Made by a program: the position numbers and the translations under genes
In this document: piece by piece, positions 26,509-34,199 of the stretch
Layout: each line of letters begins with the position of its first letter
How positions within the stretch are numbered: the first letter of the stretch is position 1
Notes under the pieces: generated by a model
Seen by the model: the letters and a program-made list of their open reading frames with translations, nothing else
Told to the model about the DNA's origin: nothing
The model's database searches: none
From: Amphibacillus marinus
Lineage (GTDB): Bacteria; Bacillota; Bacilli; Bacillales; Amphibacillaceae
Assembly: GCF_900110345.1 (NCBI RefSeq)
Contig: NZ_FODJ01000002.1
Location: forward strand, 248,001-312,000
Direction: 5' to 3'
DNA: 64,000 nucleotides

Positions 26509-27789
26509 TCATTTTCTTCTCCTCCCGAGTTTTTGTTTTATAACAACATAACAAAAGTATAATAATAACAAAGCAAAAACAATACTTAGCCATATTCCCC
26601 TTCTATAATTAAATGCTGCTGAGTGTGTCTCGAGATGAATAAGCTGTGTTAGAATACGGTTTGTATCTAAGTAAGAAAATGGATTAAGTGAATGTGCAAA
26701 ATTCATACCGAGATAGCAAATAATCACGGTCATAATAGTTGTTATTATCGGCTCCTTGCCGAACAGGGAACAAACATTGTATAGCGCATAGATGAACAGA
26801 CTACTCGCAAGGGCAAGTAGGATTGTCTGCCTCAAGTATGTATTTAAGGGAATAAAATGAAATGCATCATTAATTGAAGCAAATTCAAGTGTTTGATTGG
26901 GTAATTCATAGACAAGAACTGGATAGTCGAGCTGACCAAAGCTGGATACAATCATGGCGACTATGATGGGAATGCCTACCATGACGATTGTAAAGAATAA
27001 GGCAGCACAGTATCCCGATAGAATTTTCGCAAAAAACAAGTTAACTTCATTAATAGGGAGCACGCGATGAAACCTAATCGCAAGTGTTTTTTTTCGCCAT
27101 TCTGATGTGAAAGTATTCCCAAAAATAAAGCACCCCACTAAAAATACGCTTGGTAGATAAAGCATCTTTACAATGTTGTATAAATAGTAAACACCTTTTG
27201 AGCTATATCTTTGTGTCAGCAAATCCCATACTTCCTGTGAACGTCCGGTTAATTCATCATACTCAGTCTGCAAAAATTGCTGATAGATCGTATTTTGTTC
27301 GAACGGTTGAATTCCATGATCAATTAAGTATTGCTTCTCAGCATAAGTTGTTTGCAGGGTGAAGCTACTAATTTCTTGGCCCTCAATTTCATAAACTCCA
27401 TATTCAGGACTTTCCACTATCCACTCCAGATCGTTCAATTGACTGTTATAAATTTGTTCAAAAGCACCTTTCCTATAATCTGCTTTAAGCTTTATCCACT
27501 CTTGGTGACGCTCAAGGGCCAACGCTCCCATCATCTTTGCCTCTTCAATTAAAGCTTGATCATCTTCTTCATTAGCCTGCTCCTCTTCTAAAAACCAGTT
27601 TTCCGCACTCTCTAACTGATAGTTAATTTGTTGCTCGTATTGATTTAATACTTGCTGTCGTATTGCTTGCGCCTTCAAGCTATGAAAAGCATACAGCCCC
27701 AGTGAAACTAGCATACAAAGGAAAACCAACAGCCAAACCACCTTGTTTTTTGTCAGTTTTTTAAACTCAAACAAAAATAAATTTAGCAT
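26509..27789 (-). CDS. ABC-2 type transporter permease
   Basis: This 426-residue protein has one N-terminal helix (about 16-35), a long coiled, Glu/Gln-rich extracytoplasmic segment (about 38-190) and about five or six helices between 215 and 420. The layout matches the large ABC-2 permeases of Bacillota antimicrobial or lipid exporters. It overlaps the upstream permease gene by 7 bases. It resembles that permease in layout, so the exporter may be a heterodimer. Confidence 0.82.
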   Translation of the reverse strand: MLNLFLFEFKKLTKNKVVWLLVFLCMLVSLGLYAFHSLKAQAIRQQVLNQYEQQINYQLESAENWFLEEEQANEEDDQALIEEAKMMGALALERHQEWIKLKADYRKGAFEQIYNSQLNDLEWIVESPEYGVYEIEGQEISSFTLQTTYAEKQYLIDHGIQPFEQNTIYQQFLQTEYDELTGRSQEVWDLLTQRYSSKGVYYLYNIVKMLYLPSVFLVGCFIFGNTFTSEWRKKTLAIRFHRVLPINEVNLFFAKILSGYCAALFFTIVMVGIPIIVAMIVSSFGQLDYPVLVYELPNQTLEFASINDAFHFIPLNTYLRQTILLALASSLFIYALYNVCSLFGKEPIITTIMTVIICYLGMNFAHSLNPFSYLDTNRILTQLIHLETHSAAFNYRRGIWLSIVFALLLLYFCYVVIKQKLGRRRK

Positions 27790-28892
27790 AAGTATCTCCT
27801 CCTTTTATCTATTAGCATGGCTAGTCCTAATATTACGAAGACATTACTTATTATCATAGCCAACCCGTTAATAGAGATTGGAGCAAAATGGGTAATAGCA
27901 AGATCTAAGTTCTGATAAGTAAATGGAAATGTCACATTTATTAGCCCTTGACGTAGCATTACTTCAACACTTAAAAATAAGACTAGGGTTAAGAGTTGAA
28001 CAACACGTGATCGTTTCACTAAAAGGGTTAGTAACACAACCAAAGCCGTCAATAGCAAGATAAACAGGAAACCAAATAGAATAATTTGATAAGTATAATG
28101 ATCTGCTCGGATAAAGTCTTGTTGAGCAGTTCTGAAAAGATAATTAAATGGCTGATCAACTTGCTTGCCGAACAGAGTAGACACTATTAATGCAGAGCAT
28201 ATAACGGTACTTAACCATATTGCACCACTAATAACTAGACTTGCCCATTTAGATAGTATTAAGCGACGAGATGATAGAGGTAAGCTATAGGTTAGTTTAA
28301 TGCTATAATCATCATACTCTTTAACTATAGGTGTTCCAATGACGGTAATTACCACATAAAAACTGAAACCAGTAAAGAAAAACGATGCAATTTGTCGTAA
28401 AAATACAGCAGGCTGAATTGATGCATGCTCAGGTTCTTTTGGTAAACTTACACTTATAAGTTTGGTGTTTTTTTCTACTTCGTCAGTTAGTTCCTCCAGT
28501 GATAACGGAAAATAGTTGTCGAGATCTTGATAAATTATTGCTAATTCCAATGCATCAATTTCTAACTGCAACAGAGCCAGTTCTTGATCACGTTCCCTTG
28601 CCTCTACTAAATCTCCGAGTGCATGATACAATGCCCTACCAACCTTGAGTGATTCTTCTAAATTAACGTCGACACCCTCTGCAATTTCACGCAAAAGGTC
28701 AGTTTGATAAATAATTTGAGATAGCACATCCGAACGATAGCCTTGAAATCGCGCTATTTCCTCTGCCTTATTTATATCTTGATAAACAATATTTCTAATA
28801 AAAAAACCTAACACAAAAGCTATTGTAAGGATTAATGTAATAACATATAAACGAGAACGCCACAATTTTTTTAGTTCAAATTTAATGAGCAC
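27783..28892 (-). CDS. ABC-2 type transporter permease
   Basis: This 369-residue protein starts with MLIKFELKKLWRSRLYV, a cytoplasmic basic start typical of ABC-2 permeases. One helix follows, then a helical extracytoplasmic region (about 45-150) and about five further helices. It overlaps the ATPase gene by 11 bases and the second permease gene by 7, so all three are translationally coupled. The substrate is unknown. Confidence 0.82.
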   Translation of the reverse strand: MLIKFELKKLWRSRLYVITLILTIAFVLGFFIRNIVYQDINKAEEIARFQGYRSDVLSQIIYQTDLLREIAEGVDVNLEESLKVGRALYHALGDLVEARERDQELALLQLEIDALELAIIYQDLDNYFPLSLEELTDEVEKNTKLISVSLPKEPEHASIQPAVFLRQIASFFFTGFSFYVVITVIGTPIVKEYDDYSIKLTYSLPLSSRRLILSKWASLVISGAIWLSTVICSALIVSTLFGKQVDQPFNYLFRTAQQDFIRADHYTYQIILFGFLFILLLTALVVLLTLLVKRSRVVQLLTLVLFLSVEVMLRQGLINVTFPFTYQNLDLAITHFAPISINGLAMIISNVFVILGLAMLIDKRRRYLC

Positions 28893-29772
28893 CTTTCATT
28901 ACCTCACTGTAATAGTCTTGATATAATGCTTCAGAACTAGAAACCTGCTTCTGAATATCTAAAATCGTTATATTACTATTGTGAATATGTTTGATACACT
29001 GATCAAGGTCCTGCTCACTAATTTCAATATCCAAATTATGGGCTGAATCATTAACTTGATAGCGTGCTTCAGTAAGTACTTTTTTGGCTTTTTTAGCATT
29101 GGATACTTTAAATAAATAACGAGTTGTTAGATAATCACTTCGATTAACCTCAAAAAGTTTCCCATTTTTCAAAAAAATAATTTGATTGGTTACACGATCA
29201 ATTTCAGCTAAATTATGTGAAGATAGAATGACCGTTGTTCCCTGCTTTACTAAATCTAGTAATATATTCCTTATAAGAATGGCACTTGTCGGATCTAGCC
29301 CATTTAACGGCTCATCCATTAAGAGTAATTTAGGCTTATTTATTAGTGAAAGTGCTACAAGTAAATGTTGCTTCATCCCTAATGAATAATCTTCTACCCT
29401 TTTAAATAAATAGTTAGACATACCTAAATATTCTGCCACCTCTAACATATTAGATTTAGGTACTTGGTGACTGTCAGCAACATACTTTAAATGATCGTAA
29501 CCAGTTAAATAGTGAAATAGAATACTATTATCTTGAAGAAAAGCAATCTGCTTAAACACATGATAGGACCGGTGTGACTTACCCAGCAAGGTAATAGTTC
29601 CTGAGCTGATAGGAACAATGTTACAAATGCAGTTGAGGAGTGTTGTTTTACCGACTCCATTTGGGCCGACTAAGGCCCAAATTCCAGGGCGCTCAATCTT
29701 TAGATTTACTTCATTAATAACTACTTGTTTTTTATAACGCTTCGTTACATCCTTCAAATGAATAATCGTCAT
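28882..29772 (-). CDS. ABC transporter ATP-binding protein
   Basis: The start is ATG 29772 (MTIIHLKDVTKRYKK) after the RBS AAGGGTGG. The 296-residue ATPase has Walker A GPNGVGKTT, signature YSLGMKQH (the usual second Gly replaced, as in many ABC-2 exporters), Walker B LLLMDEPLNGLDP and a switch His in LSSHNLAE. It is the first gene of a three-gene exporter operon with two permeases. No dedicated regulator is adjacent. Confidence 0.9.
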   Translation of the reverse strand: MTIIHLKDVTKRYKKQVVINEVNLKIERPGIWALVGPNGVGKTTLLNCICNIVPISSGTITLLGKSHRSYHVFKQIAFLQDNSILFHYLTGYDHLKYVADSHQVPKSNMLEVAEYLGMSNYLFKRVEDYSLGMKQHLLVALSLINKPKLLLMDEPLNGLDPTSAILIRNILLDLVKQGTTVILSSHNLAEIDRVTNQIIFLKNGKLFEVNRSDYLTTRYLFKVSNAKKAKKVLTEARYQVNDSAHNLDIEISEQDLDQCIKHIHNSNITILDIQKQVSSSEALYQDYYSEVMKGAH

Positions 29773-29869
29773 TATAACCACCCTTTCAATCTTTTTTATT
29801 ATTATAGCAAATAAAATGGATTAAAAATAGAAAATAGAGGAATTTATATTATTATCAGCTTAACATTTG

Positions 29870-29988
29870 CACAATGAAAATAGTCATTAAGCCTTAACCG
29901 TGTTTGAGAGAGGTAGTATGCACTACCCCTGTTGATTTTTCTATCAGTTTAATGCACTATGTCGTTCCGAAAAGGAATGGATTTGCTT
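29870..29988 (+). repeat. Dispersed repeat, copy A
   Basis: About 119 bases, of which most positions match copy B at 55556-55672 in the same orientation. Shared blocks include TGAAAATA, AAGCCTT, TGTTTG, GAGAG, TGTTGA and TGTCGTTCC. It contains a perfect hairpin GGTAGT-ATGC-ACTACC (29912-29927). It is directly followed by the structured G+C-richer block, so it may be the 5' part of one RNA or the edge of a mobile element. Confidence 0.6.
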
Positions 29989-30420
29989 TTTGCGTGGCTG
30001 GCTTCGGGCCTAAAGGATGTGTGTCAGTTAGACGTTGTCCCAGGACGGGACGGGTTTAGTCTAACATCCCCACTTTGTGAAGAAATGCGCGCCAGAAGTT
30101 GGTGCTCAGCTCTTCTTATTTCCACAGGAGTATCATGTTCGGAGCGCCTACAATACAGCAGGATAGATATGTGGAGATCCTGTTGGGGGTATCGTGAGCT
30201 TGAAATCCACATCAAAGAAATTAGAATAATGACGCGACATCGAGCCGCAGACTCACATCCCGTGAGCGCAAACCACGGTTACGAAAAGAGGAACATAGCT
30301 CCACTAAGGGTTAATAACAATAGCCTTATAAGGAAGAGATGGTTCACCAAACTAGCTACTGGTCATGTCAATACATAGACTTAATCCTCCGCCCTCCCTG
30401 CAGCCAGCTTAGCAGAACCT
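29870..30420 (+). ncRNA. Candidate large structured non-coding RNA
   Basis: This gene-free block is clearly richer in G+C than its AT-rich flanks and holds several nested stems. GTTAGAC (30027-30033) pairs with GTCTAAC (30059-30065) around an inner GTCCC/GGGAC. CAGGAT pairs with ATCCTG, TGTGGA with TCCACA, CTCAC with GTGAG, and TAAGG with CCTTA. A GAGCCG...CGGTT pair near 30240-30285 is loosely like group II intron domain V but too long for it. I do not recognise the family. The plus strand is preferred only because copy B and the hairpin order read that way. The 139-codon frame across it has no RBS and no protein-like composition. Confidence 0.4.
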
Positions 30421-30470
30421 TACTATGTTGATATAAGGCAGGAAATAGAGAACTTCCAAAATAGATATAA

Positions 30471-30959
30471 CTATTCCTCACACCTAATAACATCCGTATT
30501 TCTAGGAATATAGCCTAACAAACGAAGCATCATTGCAATTTGCCCTTTATGATGAAATTCATGAGTCACAGCATGCATGACCAACTGAATTGCTGACCTA
30601 CTAACAACATCACCTTCCGTTGACCATGGTAGTTGCCTCTTAATTTGCTCGCCCTGCTGACTGCTTGACTTAGACAATACTTTTTCCACATAATGATCTG
30701 CCTGATAGAAATAACGCTCAATATCTGTAATACTCATATTGTCAATTTCCTGCTTTGAATAGACCGGTTTAGTCACTTCATCTAATACAAACGAACCTAA
30801 CCAAGCATGGTAGCACTCTGCAACATGACAAAGCATATCCTTAATACTGCCGAATCCAAAGCCCAAGTATTTATTTAGATCCTCATTAGCAATTACCTTG
30901 CATTGATCTAACAAATGTTTTCGTGTCTGCTTAACCCACTGATATTCACTCAGCTCCAT
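30471..30959 (-). CDS. DinB family protein
   Basis: This 162-residue four-helix protein carries the DinB metal-binding histidines: His in MLCHVAECYHAW (about residue 46) and the pair in MHAVTHEFHHKGQIAMMLRLLG (about 130-136). DinB proteins are damage-inducible metal-binding proteins related to the bacillithiol-dependent BstA/YfiT group, often acting as thiol transferases or of unknown role. It is a lone gene with a cre-like site just upstream. Confidence 0.88.
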   Translation of the reverse strand: MELSEYQWVKQTRKHLLDQCKVIANEDLNKYLGFGFGSIKDMLCHVAECYHAWLGSFVLDEVTKPVYSKQEIDNMSITDIERYFYQADHYVEKVLSKSSSQQGEQIKRQLPWSTEGDVVSRSAIQLVMHAVTHEFHHKGQIAMMLRLLGYIPRNTDVIRCEE

Positions 30960-30980
30960 TACAATCCTCCTCAGCCTTTA

Positions 30981-30994
30981 TGTAAGCGCTATCT
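30981..30994. promoter_or_regulatory. cre-like site upstream of dinB-like gene
   Basis: TGTAAGCGCTATCT fits the cre consensus TGWAANCGNTNWCA at all but the last base and lies about 22 bases before the DinB start codon. It may place the gene under carbon catabolite control. Confidence 0.4.
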
Positions 30995-31009
30995 TTTATA
31001 TCTTCTAAA

Positions 31010-31032
31010 AAAGCTTCCCATTAAGAAGCTTT
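31010..31032 (-). terminator. Terminator after DUF4256 gene
   Basis: On the minus strand AAAGCTTC...GAAGCTTT form an 8-bp stem with a 7-base loop, followed by a run of T. It lies about 135 bases after the DUF4256 stop. Confidence 0.65.
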
Positions 31033-31165
31033 ATTAAGTAAATTATACCATATTTTTATAATTTTACTACTTATTTCTGTTATATTTGCTCACAGACTAT
31101 TATATGTTGTGTTTACTTCATTTAGAAAATAAATTCTCAGATAAACCTTTAATTTTCTTTTAACG

Positions 31166-31729
31166 TTACAATGTTAATTTGCCTCTAAACCCTCTGGCAC
31201 TATAATAAGATTCTGCGCCATTATGATAAACAAACACATGGCCAAAACGATAATCACAAAATAGGGCGCCACCCTTAGCTCTAATATCTTCCGGTGTTTG
31301 GATCCAACTTGATGTCTTTTGATCAAATGACCCTAGTTCCTGTAGAGCACGGTACTCAGACTCAGTTAAAAGTTCGATTCCCATTAAAGCTGCCAGATCA
31401 GTGACACTATTATCAGGCTTATTTTTCTTGCGTGACTCTAATGCCTCTCGATCATAGCAAAGACTACGACGACCTTTAGGACTTTCAGGTGCACAATCAC
31501 AGAAGCTATACTTATCTGCCTTATTGTCATACCAGACAACATCAGGCTCACCGCCTGTTTGCTCCATTTCATAAAGTGACCATAGCTTTTCCGTATCTCC
31601 TTCAAGCTTAACTTGAATATCAGCCCAAGCTAATGTTGGGTGACGATCTGCATTCTTTTCAAACCTAGACTTTAACGTTGCTAGCAATGTTGCTTGTTGT
31701 TCATTTGATAATTTGTTCTCTGTCATCAC
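31166..31729 (-). CDS. DUF4256 family protein
   Basis: This 187-residue protein matches the DUF4256 pattern: MMTENKLSNEQQATLLATLKSRFEKN at the start, DVVWYDNKADKYSFCDCAPESP in the middle and AESYYSARGFRGKLTL at the end. RBS GGAGG precedes the start. It is cytoplasmic with no signal peptide. The family is widespread in bacteria but has no established function. It is a single gene. Confidence 0.9.
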   Translation of the reverse strand: MMTENKLSNEQQATLLATLKSRFEKNADRHPTLAWADIQVKLEGDTEKLWSLYEMEQTGGEPDVVWYDNKADKYSFCDCAPESPKGRRSLCYDREALESRKKNKPDNSVTDLAALMGIELLTESEYRALQELGSFDQKTSSWIQTPEDIRAKGGALFCDYRFGHVFVYHNGAESYYSARGFRGKLTL

Positions 31730-31790
31730 TATCTGTCCTCCTGATCAACTTAATATAATCTAGCTACATAATAGTTCAAGATGGAATTTA

Positions 31791-31895
31791 ATGCAAATAT
31801 CCAACCCCATGTCCGTTCTCCTTTTCTTTGGATCCCTTGTCTTTATTGTCATTCTATTCTTATTCTTATATAGACAATTAAGGCGCAGCCTTTAG
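31791..31895 (+). CDS. Possible 34-residue single-pass membrane peptide
   Basis: An ATG at 31791 opens a 34-codon frame whose middle is almost entirely hydrophobic (LLFFGSLVFIVILFLFLY) and whose end is basic (RQLRRSL). This is the shape of small membrane proteins and type I toxins. The RBS is weak (AAGATGGAA) and no antisense promoter could be assigned. A GC-rich hairpin region follows. It lies in an otherwise empty 384-base gap. It may be chance. Confidence 0.22.
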   Translation: MQISNPMSVLLFFGSLVFIVILFLFLYRQLRRSL

Positions 31896-32113
31896 CTCAC
31901 TGCGTTAGCTACGCACAGCAGCTAATTTTTCAGCCTAATAAAAAAGTTGCTGTCGCGCAAAATATTAGCGTTTATATAGAATGTTTAGCATCTACTAACT
32001 TCAATGATACATACCAATAACGTTGCTCTAGACCCACATACCCTTTGTCTGCTACTATAAAAAAACACTGCTCATTCGCAGTTAAAATAGGAAAGATGAT
32101 TGAGGTGTTTGAT

Positions 32114-33007
32114 GTGAAAAAGCGTTTTGCTGATCCCCAATTTGCCACTTGGATTAGCATTCTTTTAGATATTGTGTTAACAGCCTTCAAAGGCTTTATT
32201 GGTTGGATCTCTGGAAGCCAGGCGCTAATTGCAGATGCGGCTCACTCCGCTTCCGATGTATTGAGCTCAGTAGCTGTCTTAATTGGCCTAAGAACAGCTA
32301 GAAAGCCACCAGATCAGGATCACCCCTATGGGCATGGAAAAGCAGAAAATATTGCAACCATTATTGTTGCCTTTTTACTGATGCTTGTTGGATTTGAAAT
32401 ATTTGTTGCATCCTTTAAGCTCCTTTTAAATGGTGATATTCAAACACCAAAAGGGATTGCCTTAATTGCCATTGCAACTTCTATTTTAGTAAAAGAGGGT
32501 TTATTCCAATACAAATATCGACTTGGTAAGCGGCTTAACAGCTCGGCACTAGTCGCCGATGCTTGGCACCATCGTTCTGACGCTCTATCATCAATTGCAG
32601 CGCTATTCGGGGTTGGTATGGCATTAATTGGATATTACTTAAATATTGGTTTGCTAGCTTTGTTTGATCCATTAGCTGGTTTAGTTGTTGCCATTATTGT
32701 TATTAAAGTAGGTGTTGATCTGGCTCGTGAATCAAGTTCAATTATTATGGAGCAGGTCATTGACCATAAGGATGCTGAGCCTTTTCACTTAACAGCGGCT
32801 AACATTGCTGGCGTAGAACGTATTGACGAACTATTAGCGCGGACGCACGGTCACTACATTGTCATTGATATTAAAGTAAGTGTTGATCCCCATATTAGTG
32901 TGGAAGAAGGTCACTTAATTGGTAAAGCCGTCAAAACAACCTTGCTTCGTCAGCACCCCGATGTTCAGCGGGTTTTGGTGCACATTAATCCTTACAATTT
33001 CGAATAA
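32114..33007 (+). CDS. Cation diffusion facilitator (CDF) metal exporter
   Basis: The likely start is GTG 32114 (KKRFADPQF follows), six bases after GAGGTG; ATG 32096 is an alternative with poor spacing. The protein of about 297 residues has six helices and the two CDF metal sites, DAAHSASD (helix 2) and DAWHHRSD (helix 5). After helix 6 comes a cytoplasmic ferredoxin-like domain with DELLARTHGHYIVIDIKVSVDP. It exchanges Zn, Mn or Fe for protons. DxxxD in both helices resembles the manganese/iron-type CDFs of Bacillus (MneP/MneS), but the metal cannot be decided by eye. Confidence 0.9.
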   Translation: MKKRFADPQFATWISILLDIVLTAFKGFIGWISGSQALIADAAHSASDVLSSVAVLIGLRTARKPPDQDHPYGHGKAENIATIIVAFLLMLVGFEIFVASFKLLLNGDIQTPKGIALIAIATSILVKEGLFQYKYRLGKRLNSSALVADAWHHRSDALSSIAALFGVGMALIGYYLNIGLLALFDPLAGLVVAIIVIKVGVDLARESSSIIMEQVIDHKDAEPFHLTAANIAGVERIDELLARTHGHYIVIDIKVSVDPHISVEEGHLIGKAVKTTLLRQHPDVQRVLVHINPYNFE

Positions 33008-33011
33008 AAGT

Positions 33012-33048
33012 AAAGGATGAGGCAACAGAGCATGTGGTCCCATCCTTT
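33012..33048 (+). terminator. Terminator between CDF and DHFR-like genes
   Basis: AAAGGATG and CATCCTTT form an 8-bp stem around a long loop, followed by T-rich sequence. It can serve both convergent genes. Confidence 0.5.
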
Positions 33049-33056
33049 CTGTCTTG

Positions 33057-33587
33057 TTATTTAATTACGCGATAGTGCAGTTCGGTAAATTGATTAAACG
33101 TCTGGACACCCCTTAATTTAAGGTTAAGCGGCAAATTGCCCGCTCTAAATAACGGTATGCCTTCGCCTAACAGGACAGGTGCTACAGTTATAATGATCTC
33201 ATCAATTAAATTTAGCTCAATAAATGTACTAACTAATTTTCCGCCACCTAATAACCAAATATCCTTCCCCTTCTCATCCTGTAACCCCTTTACAAATGAC
33301 GCGATTTCTTGCTTAACAACTTGGACATTTTCTGTATCGCACATATTAGATTGCGTGAACACATAAACAGCCTGTTCCTGATAGGGGAACGTGTCTGCCT
33401 CATTAATAACCCAATCGTACGTTCTCCTTCCCATTAATATGGTATCAATTCGACTCATAAAGGCAGCTATGCCATTATCCCCTTCACCTTCTACATTAAA
33501 TAGCCACTCTAGCGATTCGTGCTTTGTAGCGATATAACCGTCTAAACTTGTTGCAATAAATAAAACGACCTGCTTTTTTCGCTTCAT
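33057..33587 (-). CDS. Dihydrofolate reductase family (RibD C-terminal-like) protein
   Basis: This 176-residue protein starts VVLFIATSLDGYIATKHESLEWL and continues with ILMGRRTYDWV and DIWLLGGGKLVSTFIELNLIDEI, the NADPH-binding pattern of the RibD_C/DHFR-like fold. It is not a standard folate DHFR. The function is an NADPH-dependent reductase of unknown substrate. Upstream of the ATG there is a run of nine G on the coding strand in place of a normal RBS, four bases from the start codon. Confidence 0.88.
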   Translation of the reverse strand: MKRKKQVVLFIATSLDGYIATKHESLEWLFNVEGEGDNGIAAFMSRIDTILMGRRTYDWVINEADTFPYQEQAVYVFTQSNMCDTENVQVVKQEIASFVKGLQDEKGKDIWLLGGGKLVSTFIELNLIDEIIITVAPVLLGEGIPLFRAGNLPLNLKLRGVQTFNQFTELHYRVIK

Positions 33588-33591
33588 TATG

Positions 33592-33600
33592 CCCCCCCCC
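33592..33600 (-). repeat. Homopolymeric G9 tract at the RBS position
   Basis: Nine consecutive C on the plus strand (G on the coding strand) end four bases before the DHFR-like start codon and act as the only ribosome binding site. Such tracts vary in length by slippage. Confidence 0.7.
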
Positions 33601-33740
33601 TTTTCATATATAATTTATTATAACTCAACTTTTCCAGCTAAATAAGAAAAGCAATTGAGATGAATTACTGGTAATTGGGGTTTATTACAACTCTATTTAT
33701 CGTTTATTAGGGAATAATTAATTACCTGTTTGAAAGCAAC

Positions 33741-33801
33741 AAAGGGCATTTAACAGATGAATTGCTTATCTTTAATAGCAAAATCATGTTAATGCCCTTT
33801 T
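33741..33801. terminator. Long-stem terminator after yxeA-like gene
   Basis: AAAGGGCATT and AATGCCCTTT form the base of a long interrupted stem with a large loop, about 55 bases after the YxeA stop. It is the only terminator candidate at the end of the yxd-type module. Confidence 0.55.
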
Positions 33802-33854
33802 ATTATTTGTCTTTCACATCAGCTAAGTAACCACGCTATTGTTTAAGTCACCGA

Positions 33855-34184
33855 CTAAAAGTTAACGCCACTTGGCAACTCTTCTTCGTCAATCGATTCC
33901 CACGATTCAGTATAGGCTCCTTTTGCCCAAACCTTTAAATACGTCCCTTTCTCTAAACGGACACTCGTCGTGAAGGTAACCCGTTTACTGTCACCCGCTA
34001 CATTATAGCCTCTTAAACTATACTTGTAGCGCCCATCATCATCAGTTGGTTCATTGTCAATTTCAACATAGACATGCTCTTGTTCAATAAATGGATTAAA
34101 ACGATCCAAACTCTCCCTAAACATCATAAAAGAAGCAATTAACAAACTACACACAATGACAAACGCTATTAGTAATTTTTTCAT
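33855..34184 (-). CDS. yxeA: YxeA family secreted protein
   Basis: This 109-residue protein starts MKKLLIAFVIVCSLLIASFMMF, a signal sequence or N-terminal anchor. The rest follows the YxeA/DUF1093 pattern with YVEIDNEPTDDDGRYKYSLRGYNVAG and a C-terminal ESIDEEELP stretch. In Bacillus subtilis yxeA is the last gene of yxdJKLM-yxeA, and the order here is the same. Its role in that module is not known; a small exported accessory protein of the peptide resistance system is the natural inference. Confidence 0.88.
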   Translation of the reverse strand: MKKLLIAFVIVCSLLIASFMMFRESLDRFNPFIEQEHVYVEIDNEPTDDDGRYKYSLRGYNVAGDSKRVTFTTSVRLEKGTYLKVWAKGAYTESWESIDEEELPSGVNF

Positions 34185-34199
34185 TTTTTTTCTTCCTTT

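Noticed and set aside
30015-30335. Group II intron
   Set aside because: No reverse transcriptase, the domain V-like segment is about 41 instead of about 34 bases, and the 5' GTGYG start is not in a convincing position; kept only as a possibility for the ncRNA candidate.
29959-30378. 139-codon open frame across the structured block
   Set aside because: No RBS, Cys/Arg/Ser-rich composition unlike a folded protein, and it overlaps many RNA-like stems; treated as a chance frame.
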